Assembly: GCA_030849805.1 (NCBI GenBank)
Contig: JASANZ010002091.1
Location: 1 to 44,184 of the forward strand
DNA: 44,184 nucleotides
Reading direction: 5' to 3'
Source of the DNA: Sergeia podlipaevii
Taxonomy: Eukaryota; Euglenozoa; Kinetoplastea; Trypanosomatida; Trypanosomatidae
Shown: piece by piece, positions 18,531-27,102 of the stretch
How the letters are laid out: each line of letters opens with the position of its first letter
How positions within the stretch are numbered: the stretch's first letter is position 1
Notes under the pieces: model-generated
What the model was told of the DNA's origin: nothing
Databases searched by the model: none
The model's input: the letters and a program-made list of their open reading frames with translations, nothing else
Program-made: the position numbers and the translations under genes

Positions 18531-19981
18531 CATAGAGGATGAAAGGGAAGGGGCATACTTTTATCCCGTGCTTTTCTTTCAATCATAGAAAATACAAGGG
18601 GGTCACAACATGACTTTTCTTTTTCATAGACATTTTTCTTGTTTGTTTGATGTTGTTTTGCTTAACCATTTTTTTCCTCAACACACGCATTTTTTTTTTT
18701 TTTTTTTACAACACCAATGTGATAAGGTGAATGCACTGGTACACCGTTTTCAGTGCATGAGGTGAATCAATAAGTTTACAGAATAAGAAGGCAACATTTT
18801 TAAAAATTCCTTTTCTCTTTACACTCCCGTTGTTTTTCTCCCTTTTCTTAAAAAAAAAACAGCTGTTCCTGCTTAGTACACCATACTTGCTAAAACTAGT
18901 TTTTTGTAAAGAAAATTTGCAATCAGAAGGAAGTGAACACACTGCCGTGCCGTACTTTGCAGTGACAACACAAAATAGCTTTCTTTTTTGAGGAAAAGAT
19001 ACCACATAGTAGGAAGAACACGACGACTGATTCTTTTCTTTTTTTCTGATTAGAGCGCTTCGTGTGCCTTTCCCAATCTTTTTTTTCTCTTTCTGCAGAT
19101 TATATAAGTTACTAGATTCTCTTTTTACTGCTTTGCGTTATTTTTTTGAAGTTTATCGCTTGCTCTACGTGGCACCGCTGGTTTCGTTTATTACCTTATC
19201 TGCCTTGGTATTCACATCTTTCTCTATCTGCTTGTCAAACATCCCTTGCCAGTACTTAGCGAAGAGATCCCTTTTTTTTTGATACCGTATAGGAGTTTTC
19301 ACTGCTAATTTGACTGTTGATTGCTGAACCATTTAAACTTTCACTCCTTCTTCTTCTTTCTTGCAAAGATTGCTTCTATACAAACGCTACGAAGAAGGTG
19401 GATAGTTACAAGGCGCCACGAATAGGTTCTCTCACGTTTTGAAGTATTTACAGAGAACGTAACAACAGGGAAAAAGGTCATTTGACCAAGCAGCAGAGCG
19501 TGTACACATTTCTTGTACCATTTTTTTGCGCTTGATATAGAAAGGATACGCGAGACGATTTTTTTTGTGTCTTTAAAGTGATTTCGTTTTTGCATTTAGT
19601 GTAACTTTGTGTTAGCGCATTTTAGTGTGTGTGTGTGTGTCGGTGCGATCCGCTTTCAGAGTGCTTCTCTCTTTAGTTTTTGCTAGACATCCTACGAAAT
19701 CTGAGGGAGTACCCCACTGTTGTAGGAGACTGCTGTTGTTTGCTTTTCTATATCTCACTCCTTTTGTGTTGAAGCGACTATTTTTTCAAGCTATCATTTC
19801 CTATATCAAAGAAGAAGGAAAAAAGGGACTGCTCAGCTTCTTTTGAGCTCATTAACGAGGACCACAATACGAAAAACGAAAACAAAATATAACGATAACT
19901 AGGAACGAAAGAAACTACTGTAATTGAACAGAGTCAAACAAAGAAAAAAAAAAGAACAGATACTTCTTTCTTGCGTCAATC
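18531..19981. other. 1.45 kb intergenic region before the AGC kinase
   Basis: A long spacer without a recognised gene. Several acceptor-like tracts occur, for example TTTTTTCTCTTTCTGCAG ending at 19098, and T runs at 18690-18708, 19080-19086 and 19270-19278. If the CTGCAG site is used, the kinase mRNA has a leader of about 880 nt with many short uORFs. The region 19850-19975 just before the ATG is purine-rich, which argues against an acceptor there. Confidence 0.5.
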
Positions 19982-21562
19982 ATGCAAGGAGCAGATTGCG
20001 CTGGATATCTGCGACGTGCAGAGAGTAACATCCACACTCAGCAATCCACGTATTACTTTGAGCTGCGAGGATGTATGTTGTACTACTGGGAGACAAAGCC
20101 GCGTGGGCCGGGCGATATCCCTATTAGAGGCATTAATATCTACAATGCCGTCATTACTGATGAAAGCCAGTATCTTCCCTATTCATGGTCGGTGCGCACC
20201 ACACAGAAACAATACATCTTCCTTGCAACCAGCAACGAGGAAAAGGCTGCGTGGATAGATAAAATGAAACACCTGAACATGAACAATGTCAGTGCTTTGC
20301 AGACCGACGAAGCTGTCAGCGATGAGGACGAGGGCACAACGCTATTTCCGGCGCAAAACCAAGACAAGGTGAGCCTCTCCGACTTTTCAGTTATTGCTGT
20401 ACTTGGAAAGGGTTCCTTTGGGCGTGTGTATCAAGTAGTGAAGAAGGACACTAGCGAGTCGTACGCTATGAAGGAGCTGAATAAGAGCGATATTGAGCGT
20501 GAAAACTTGATTGAGCACATTTTTGCTGAAAAGTCGATTTTGCAAACTATTGACCATCCATTTATTGTAAAGCTGCATTACGCTTTCCAGTCTAAGGAGC
20601 GCCTGTACATGATTCTCGATCTCCTCGCGGGCGGGGAGCTCTTTTTTCACCTTGGCAAGGTTGGCACCTTTGATGAAGCACGCGCGAAGTTCTATACTGC
20701 TGAGCTTGGCCTTGCAATTGGACACTTGCACAGCCTCAATATTATTTACCGCGACTTGAAACCGGAGAATGCAGTTTTAGATGCTGAGGGGCACGTGCGC
20801 CTGACAGACTTTGGCCTAGCTAAGATGAACGTGAAGGATGCGAGCGCTAGTACGTTCTGTGGAACACCAGAGTATCTGGCGCCGGAGTTTCTCATTGGAA
20901 ACACGCATGGTAGAGCGGTGGACTGGTGGTCACTTGGAATCATGCTATATGAGATGCTCTATGGCATCCCTCCCTTTTACAATGAAAACCAGAACCTCAT
21001 GTACGAGATGATCATCGAAAGCCCTCTCACCTTCCCAGCAGACCCACCCGTGTCCGAGGAAGGAAAGGATCTCCTGTGCCGGCTCATTGACCGCGATCCA
21101 GTTGCACGTCTCCAGAACGTTGAGGAATTCAAGCAGCATCCGTTCTTTAATGACATCGACTTTGCCAAACTGTTTCAGCGTGAGATCCCGCCGCCTTTTA
21201 TTCCAGACCAGAATCCAATCAACAACTTTGACGATCAATTTACCACACAGTCGCCCACTCTGCCGGACGAGCCCAGTGAAGACCCGACAGGCGAGCACGC
21301 CACCGTAGCTGGGTTCACATACGAAGGCCAGATCCCCATGGGAGGCCACGGTGCAGATACTCCCGCTGTACAGGACCAAAGGGAGCAACGTTCACCTTCC
21401 CAGCTCCAGTCGTCCTGTGCTAGTAGGGACTCGTCAATGCATTCTTCTCATTCAGCTAAAGGAGCCTCTCCTGAAAGCATGAATAAGGGAACTGGGCTTT
21501 CTGACGAACACACACAAGATGGAGCGAGTAGGCCAACGTCTGCAAAGCAGCTGCCAAAGTGA
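19982..21562 (+). CDS. RAC/AKT-like AGC Ser/Thr kinase with PH domain
   Basis: A 526-residue kinase. Residues 5-100 form a PH domain (AGYLRRAESN, YYFELRG, YIFLATSNEEKAAWI), expected to bind phosphoinositides. The kinase domain spans about 135-388 with GKGSFG (142-147), Lys164, Glu183, YRDLKPEN (Asp258), DFG (276-278) and the activation loop TFCGTPEYLAPE, where Thr291 aligns with AKT Thr308. The AGC tail has NNFDDQFTTQSPTLP (turn-motif Thr426) and GFTYEG (Thr446) in the position of the hydrophobic motif. The last 80 residues are Ser/Gln-rich. All catalytic residues are present. The order PH-kinase-AGC tail is that of RAC/PKB/AKT, which governs growth and stress signalling. The long leader suggests post-transcriptional control. 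Confidence 0.95.
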   Translation: MQGADCAGYLRRAESNIHTQQSTYYFELRGCMLYYWETKPRGPGDIPIRGINIYNAVITDESQYLPYSWSVRTTQKQYIFLATSNEEKAAWIDKMKHLNMNNVSALQTDEAVSDEDEGTTLFPAQNQDKVSLSDFSVIAVLGKGSFGRVYQVVKKDTSESYAMKELNKSDIERENLIEHIFAEKSILQTIDHPFIVKLHYAFQSKERLYMILDLLAGGELFFHLGKVGTFDEARAKFYTAELGLAIGHLHSLNIIYRDLKPENAVLDAEGHVRLTDFGLAKMNVKDASASTFCGTPEYLAPEFLIGNTHGRAVDWWSLGIMLYEMLYGIPPFYNENQNLMYEMIIESPLTFPADPPVSEEGKDLLCRLIDRDPVARLQNVEEFKQHPFFNDIDFAKLFQREIPPPFIPDQNPINNFDDQFTTQSPTLPDEPSEDPTGEHATVAGFTYEGQIPMGGHGADTPAVQDQREQRSPSQLQSSCASRDSSMHSSHSAKGASPESMNKGTGLSDEHTQDGASRPTSAKQLPK

Positions 21563-22836
21563 GCCCGGAGGGATGAGAAGGGGGCGGGGGGGGGGAGGGG
21601 AAGGAAGATTGCTATCATTAACAGGCATATACTTATATATTCTTCACAAGCACTTTTTTTTCCATTCCGCTATTTTTGTATCTTCACGAAAATAGTGTTA
21701 GAAGAAGGGAAGGACATACTTTTACTGTAGTTTCCCCCCTTTTTTCTCTCTTTCTCACACACACACACACACCTTCTCCAAATATGCCACTTTTTTTTTG
21801 CGTTGCTATCTGGCACACAAGAGATGTGAGGTGCGAGGCTGAAGTTTGCGGACTTTCGAAGGTTTCACAAATACTGAAAGAAGAACAGAGAGAGGGGAGA
21901 GAACAGAATGAGACGAGGGGAAAAAAAAACAGGGGAGAGAATGATGACAACGTGACATCTGGTGTTGGATTGCGTCAAAACGTTTTTTTTGATTTCATAG
22001 GCAGAAAGCGCCTCTCTTAATCTTTCATTTTCTATCTGTTTATCTATATATACATTCAGCGTCACGATAATAAATATATAGCTCTATTTTCGCATCCAGA
22101 ATAAAAGAAGAAAGAAAAAAGGTTGTTTGACATGTGGGTTGCTGTCTCAAGAAGAGGAGTGGTTTGTGTGGTGATGAGGATGCGGGCTGTACTACACATA
22201 CGCATATGTGTGTGCGAAAGAGAGAGACGAACCCACGCGTGTGTGCGCATAAGATGAAGGTTTGGTGCATGAGATTTTTCATTTTACTGTCAGAAGAACT
22301 TTTAAAAAGCAGGGATATTAGACTTTACACATGAAGGGTGGCAAAATGCGGTCTTTCCTTTTGATGATGAGGAGGGCTCTTTTCTACCCCCCTCTTCCCT
22401 TCCTTTCAGGTGACAACAAAAGCAACAAAAGAACACACAAGCAAACCCCAACACGACAATACCTACTGGCTTATTATTATTATTGTTCCATCTGCCTCTT
22501 AGATCGGAGGCTCCTTTTGCCTCCAAAGCTTAGTGCTACAAAACAACAAGACCATTATTAGCGCCTCTTCTCGATATTTTTTTTTGATCTTCGACGTGTT
22601 TGAAGCAACTTTGCCTTTCTGGTACTACAGCTCTTTTTTTGACTTTGCTGAGTTTATTTATCAAGCAAACAAAGGCATTTTTAAATAATTGCATTTTTTT
22701 TATCTCTCATTTTTAAAATTTGTTTCTACATACATATCTACTTACAACAAGTGTTTCACAACATCTCGTGCATACTCCTGAGGGAAGACAAGAAGGAAGG
22801 CAAACAGAACAATTCCCTTTTCTTATATATAAAGAA
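21563..22836. other. 1.27 kb intergenic region
   Basis: It begins with a G-rich block (21581-21600), followed by a CT tract with (CA)n near 21755-21773 and several T runs. Open frames at 21676-22020 and 22331-22561 are low complexity. No gene recognised. A probable acceptor for the next gene is AG 22750-22751. Confidence 0.5.
21581..21600 (+). repeat. G-rich block with quadruplex potential
   Basis: Nineteen of 21 consecutive bases are G or a single interrupting C or A (GGGG-C-G10-A-GGGG), starting 18 nt after the kinase stop codon. In the 3' UTR it could form an RNA G-quadruplex. Confidence 0.7.
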
Positions 22837-23394
22837 ATGATGCAGAGGACGTCAATTTCGGCCGCTTTTTTTCTTGCTTTGGTGCTGCTTGTTAGCACTA
22901 GCGGCACTACTGTTCAGTGTCTCAAGGCTTCAAACAAGGACTTTTCGGTTGCTGGTTGGGTGGAGACCGATGCAGCTGTCGTACCATACATTGTGGTGCG
23001 CGTTTTAGATGGCAACACTGGCGCCGTGGCGCGCTCCATGCAGTTGGATGCGACGCACACCTTCAGCTTTGTAGGTCTCCCTCCTACCGCGAGCGAGGTG
23101 CAGGCTCTGGTGGAGCTACCAGAGCGGTACTTCTCCTTGAACGAGTCGGCCTCTGTGTTATCTGTACCTCTCAGCGCTGGCGCGGCACACCTGAAGGTAG
23201 TAGCTGTGCCCGCTGCTTCTTTACCCGCACACGGAGCACGCCACTTAAACCTATCGAATGTGATGACGGCGGGCGGAACCATCGTGGTACTGGTATGCGT
23301 ATGGATGCTGCGTCATATACTCACTAACTTGGCAGACAGGGTTGTCTCTGCGAAGGCGCCGAAGGCACGGAAGATGATGGTGGGTCAGTCTTAA
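22837..23394 (+). CDS. EMC7-like ER membrane protein
   Basis: A 185-residue type I membrane protein starting at the double ATG 22837/22840. Residues 1-28 are a signal peptide with hydrophobic core AFFLALVLLV. Residues 35-125 form a beta-sandwich-like domain (FSVAGWVETD, YIVVRVLDGN, THTFSFVGLPP, VELPERYFSLNE), like the lumenal domain of EMC7. Residues 142-163 are a membrane segment, followed by a short basic Lys/Arg tail (KAPKARKMM). In EMC7 a lumenal carbohydrate-binding-like fold, one TM helix and a basic/Met-rich cytosolic tail come in this order. The ER membrane protein complex inserts tail-anchored and multipass proteins. Similarity is by layout and short motifs, so the assignment is probable rather than certain. 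Confidence 0.75.
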   Translation: MMQRTSISAAFFLALVLLVSTSGTTVQCLKASNKDFSVAGWVETDAAVVPYIVVRVLDGNTGAVARSMQLDATHTFSFVGLPPTASEVQALVELPERYFSLNESASVLSVPLSAGAAHLKVVAVPAASLPAHGARHLNLSNVMTAGGTIVVLVCVWMLRHILTNLADRVVSAKAPKARKMMVGQS

Positions 23395-24130
23395 TCCCCA
23401 AGGGGTTATCGATTTGAAACAAGGTTGCAGTTTCTTATGTTTCTTGTCGAGTAATAAAGAGAGAAAGAGAGGTTCAAGCAACACGAAGACACGATAACGG
23501 CAGAGTGACGGTCTTTTTTTTGTGTGTGTTCGTTTGTTTATTGTCAATGGGCAAATGCACGCGTCAGCCTTGCCTCCACATGCACATATTGCACGCTACC
23601 GATTAGTATGAGACGGACTGTTTTCCCTTAGTGCTACGGTGAAAGTGGCCTGGCGGACTTCTTGTTTCTCTTTCGCAGCACGTACGCACACTCATTTCTT
23701 CTCTATTTGCGCTGAGTAACTTTAGTTTACTATTTGTTTCTTTTCTCCTCACTTTCGCTTTTTTTCTTTTCTTGGCAAACTGTCAAGAGGGCAGTGCTTG
23801 TGGAATTTAACCGCACTTATTTTCTTTTTTTGCGATTGAGTAGCGTACTTTACCCCTGTCGCTACGCACTTAGACTTTCCAGGCTTCGTTTTTTTTTTTT
23901 TTTCTACCTACGGAAATAAGGTTCTATTCATGGCTGTTGTTGATACTTTGTAACACATTTTTTTTTTACACGAACATTTTTGCTTAGCTCAACTAGACCC
24001 TGAACCTTCTTTTATTTTTTTAATTATCACCTTTCTATCCAATTTTTGTACAATCGCGTCTAGATACACACTCCTTTTTTCTTTTAAGAGAAAAAATACT
24101 TTAGATCTTTTAGAGCGAGGAGTTTTCTCA
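23395..24130. other. intergenic region
   Basis: About 735 bp, T-rich, with T runs at 23888-23904 and 23958-23967. The open frame at 23734-23919 is low complexity. No gene recognised. Confidence 0.5.
24071..24088 (+). promoter_or_regulatory. probable SL trans-splice acceptor
   Basis: The tract CTCCTTTTTTCTTTTAAG has AG at 24087-24088, 42 nt before ATG 24131. Confidence 0.6.
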
Positions 24131-24988
24131 ATGCTTACCGGTGCTCAGAATGTAGCCATCGTGGGCTCTGTCGTGCATGGCACGATTCTTCTCTGTGGCT
24201 TTGTGTTCTTTCTTCTCTACTTTTCGGAGGAGGCTTTCTACAACTTGGCATCGGACCACTTGGCGACCTTTTTTGTATTTGCCTGGGCATTCCTGCCTAC
24301 CTTGCTTCTCATTGGTGCGACTGTACCGTGGATGTGCGCTGCGTATGATAGCATGGCCGCTGGAGTTGTGTTTGTTGCGGTGCCTGGCGCTCTCTTTGTC
24401 ATTTTGTTGCTCATTGTGCTCTTTAGCGCGGACTGTAGATACGATCGCGAGTTCTACGAGCAGGAGGTGGACCCGGAGCACTACAGGGAGTATTACGGCA
24501 TGGAACCAGAGGATCCTTCATTTAGTGCCACGCGTAGGTTCAATTTTATGTGGCCAGGCCATGACAGCGGCTATGCCCAGCATGTTTATCGCTCTTGGCC
24601 ATCACAGCACTCGTGGTATCACAGCTACAATTATGGCCCTCCAGAGGCAAGTACTGCGTACTCACATAGGCCGATTGAAGGTGGGGCTTCGGTGTCAGTC
24701 GCTCGGTTTCCTCTGCAAGCGCTAGGCGGCTCTTATCCTTCGATTGGCAATCGCGCAAGAGGAGTGAATCCACCCCTATCTCTTTTACCGTATGCGCAGG
24801 CTGACTCTTTGTCACTCGCCACTACACCATACCGTCAGCAACAGCAACAGCAGCAAGGATACAGATATACTGCGACAGCCAGTGAGGGCAGCTCGAGTCC
24901 ACCTCTTCTGCAGTTCTTGCCACCTCCGTCTCTGCGGCAACGCCATTCACAACCCCGTACAGAGGAGGGGGCATCTGATGGATGTTGA
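24131..24988 (+). CDS. three-pass membrane protein with Gln-rich tail
   Basis: A 285-residue protein of unknown function. Three hydrophobic helices occupy residues 8-31, 44-68 and 76-98, with a short polar loop of about a dozen residues between the first two. An acidic, Tyr-rich segment (YDREFYEQEVDPEHYREYYG) follows at about 102-121. The remaining tail to 285 is disordered, rich in Tyr, Ser, Pro and Gln, with a Gln7 run near residue 238. I do not recognise the family. The Tyr-rich tail could be phosphorylated or act as a sorting signal, but this is only suggested by composition. Confidence 0.72.
   Translation: MLTGAQNVAIVGSVVHGTILLCGFVFFLLYFSEEAFYNLASDHLATFFVFAWAFLPTLLLIGATVPWMCAAYDSMAAGVVFVAVPGALFVILLLIVLFSADCRYDREFYEQEVDPEHYREYYGMEPEDPSFSATRRFNFMWPGHDSGYAQHVYRSWPSQHSWYHSYNYGPPEASTAYSHRPIEGGASVSVARFPLQALGGSYPSIGNRARGVNPPLSLLPYAQADSLSLATTPYRQQQQQQQGYRYTATASEGSSSPPLLQFLPPPSLRQRHSQPRTEEGASDGC
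24836..24856 (+). repeat. CAG/CAA run encoding Gln7
   Basis: Alternating CAG and CAA codons give seven glutamines in the tail of the membrane protein. Confidence 0.9.
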
Positions 24989-25468
24989 CTCACAGGCCAT
25001 AGTGAAAAATGCTAGGGTTGGAGCTTCTTGTCACATTTGCTTTTTTTCTTCTTTTCCTCTGGTAGTGCTCTAGCACCGCATAACAACAAAAGGAACAAAG
25101 AAAGAAAAACGTTTCATCACATTAGATAGCAGTTCGTTCATCTCTCGTCAGTGCTCTAGTTTTTAATTGCTATGCTGCTGTTATATGCACTCATTTTCAT
25201 TTCTAAACCCCATCTTTGTTCTTTTTTTTTTTTTTTCCCCCTCTTCTTATTTTGTTTTTGTTACACATAGATCACACTGTTGGCGTTGTCAACAGAGCAC
25301 AAAAAAATCAAGTGAGAAAGAAAAAAAGCAAGAAAAGGAAGCATTCGAATACAAGCACTTTCTTCTTCTCCACCCAATAACTTCACACTAACCACGAGAT
25401 CCTTGTTACAGCAGTCGGTGATACTACATCACCCACAGGCACGATTTCTTTTTAGCACCATACGTAGA
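24989..25468. other. intergenic region
   Basis: About 480 bp including T14 near 25220-25234. No gene. The open frame at 25167-25391 is low complexity. Confidence 0.5.
25445..25455 (+). promoter_or_regulatory. candidate SL trans-splice acceptor
   Basis: TTTCTTTTTAG ends at 25455, only 13 nt before ATG 25469. The upstream CT-rich stretch at 25361-25375 could serve an alternative AG at 25399-25400 or 25410-25412. Confidence 0.4.
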
Positions 25469-26212
25469 ATGTCTTCTTCACAACAGAAGCCGATCTCTGG
25501 GACCGACACGGAGGGCCACAAGTACCGCTCCACAGATGAGATGTGGAATCACGAGCTTGCTAACAGCGACTTGTACGATCCAGAGAAGGGCTGGTACGGC
25601 AAGGCTCTCGAGTACTGGAAGAACGTGCCCCCAACTGTGAGCGGTGTTCTCGGTGGCATGGAGCACGTGCACGATGACGATATCAAGGAGTCGAAGGAGT
25701 TCATCGAGTCTCTCCCTGATCACGGCACTGGCTGTGCACTAGACTGTGGCGCTGGCATTGGCCGCATTACCAAGTCACTTCTCAGCAAAGTGTATGACGT
25801 CACGGATGTGCTGGAGCCAGTGCCTCACATGCTCGAGAAGGCCAAGGAGGAGCTTGCTGGGCTCCCTGTGGGTGAGTTTATTCTCTCTTCCATGGAGACT
25901 GCTACCCTAGCACCAGGCAAGTACGATATCATCGTCATTCAATGGACCGCTATTTACCTTACCGACACTGACTTTGTCAAGTTTTTTAATAGCTGCAAGA
26001 AGGCGTTAACACCAAACGGGTATATCTTCTTTAAAGAGAACTGCGCCTCTAATGATAGTTTCATTGTCGACAAGGATGATAGCAGCCTTACTCGCTCTGA
26101 TTTGCACTACAAGCGTCTCTTTAAGGAGGCTGACGTGCAGGTGGTCAAGGAGGCATTTCAAAAGAAGTGGCCCAAGGATCTTTTCAACGTTAAGATGTAC
26201 GGTCTCAAGTGA
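25469..26212 (+). CDS. protein N-terminal alpha-N-methyltransferase (NTMT1/METTL11A family)
   Basis: A 247-residue SAM-dependent methyltransferase. The frame continues upstream to 25403 without an ATG, so ATG 25469 (MSSSQQKPIS) is the start. Family marks: the substrate-side WNHELANSDLYDPEKGWY, motif I ALDCGAGIGRITK (90-102), DVLEPVPHMLEKAK, and IQWTAIYLTD, PNGYIFFKENCA and DKDDSSLTRSD, which match the human NTMT1 blocks in order. NTMTs methylate the alpha-amino group of proteins beginning X-Pro-Lys after Met removal. Compared with human NTMT1, Trp136, Asn168 and Asp180 are kept (Trp159, Asn191, Asp204), but the His140 position is Tyr163. Many C-ending codons. Confidence 0.93.
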   Translation: MSSSQQKPISGTDTEGHKYRSTDEMWNHELANSDLYDPEKGWYGKALEYWKNVPPTVSGVLGGMEHVHDDDIKESKEFIESLPDHGTGCALDCGAGIGRITKSLLSKVYDVTDVLEPVPHMLEKAKEELAGLPVGEFILSSMETATLAPGKYDIIVIQWTAIYLTDTDFVKFFNSCKKALTPNGYIFFKENCASNDSFIVDKDDSSLTRSDLHYKRLFKEADVQVVKEAFQKKWPKDLFNVKMYGLK

Positions 26213-27102
26213 GAAAGGCAAGCATTCAATGTTGACTGTGAGTAGGTGTAGATTACAAAAAGAGTTCGATGATGCTTAGAGGCTTCCGAACGAACTCGTA
26301 TTTATATAGATAACGGTTAATAAGGTCATGCTTTCAAAAGCAAAGAAGGAAAAAAGTAGAAGAGAGAGTTTCTGTACGAAGCCTTTTTAAAAATCTGTTT
26401 TTCTTTTGTCGATATGAACTTAGGACGCGCATAATGACTGGTGAGTCAAAGAAGAAAACAAAGAAAGGAAAGGGGGTGGGGTGGAGATTTGCATGTGGTA
26501 GCGTGGAGGTTTACTGCCAAGCAATCAGATTTAGTTATATACGAGCCCCATATCATGTGATAGCACACGTCGTTGCACATTACTTTTCTTTCTTTCCCCC
26601 TTCATTTAATGAGTAATGCACATTAAGATTTTCTTTTTGTTTGGTGTTTATACCGCCTTTGTTGTTTTCTTCTATATCGTTATTGCCGTCTTGAATCATT
26701 GGAATGCGTATGGTTGCTGCTAACTACCATGAAATTGTCTTCGCACACATCCTCATTTTTTTAAAAAATTATTTAACTCTCTCGTTTGTTGTGTTAGTAA
26801 ACTAGCTGACGGGTTTTTCAATATTCGCGTTGATCAGCTCGTTTATACCAGCGATAGCACTGCATTTTTTTCCTTTCTTGTATATTTGTAAGCACTCGCC
26901 AACTTTTCCCCAGATATAGTAAGGCGACGCAAAATAGAAATAGAAATAGTTTTAAAAAAAGAAGAAAGAGGTTCACCTTACAAGAAATAGCAACCGTATC
27001 TTTGTAATTCAAGTTTTAAAAAAGCCAGACGTAGAATCCGCAAGACGGAGGCTACACTCGCCACATTCCTTTAACATACAGCCACCAATTTACTCAGCCA
27101 AT
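26213..27102. other. intergenic region
   Basis: About 890 bp, AT-rich, with no recognised gene. The stretch just before the next ATG (27000-27100) is purine-rich or mixed, so its splice acceptor is probably farther upstream, for example behind the T-rich block at 26620-26680. Confidence 0.5.
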
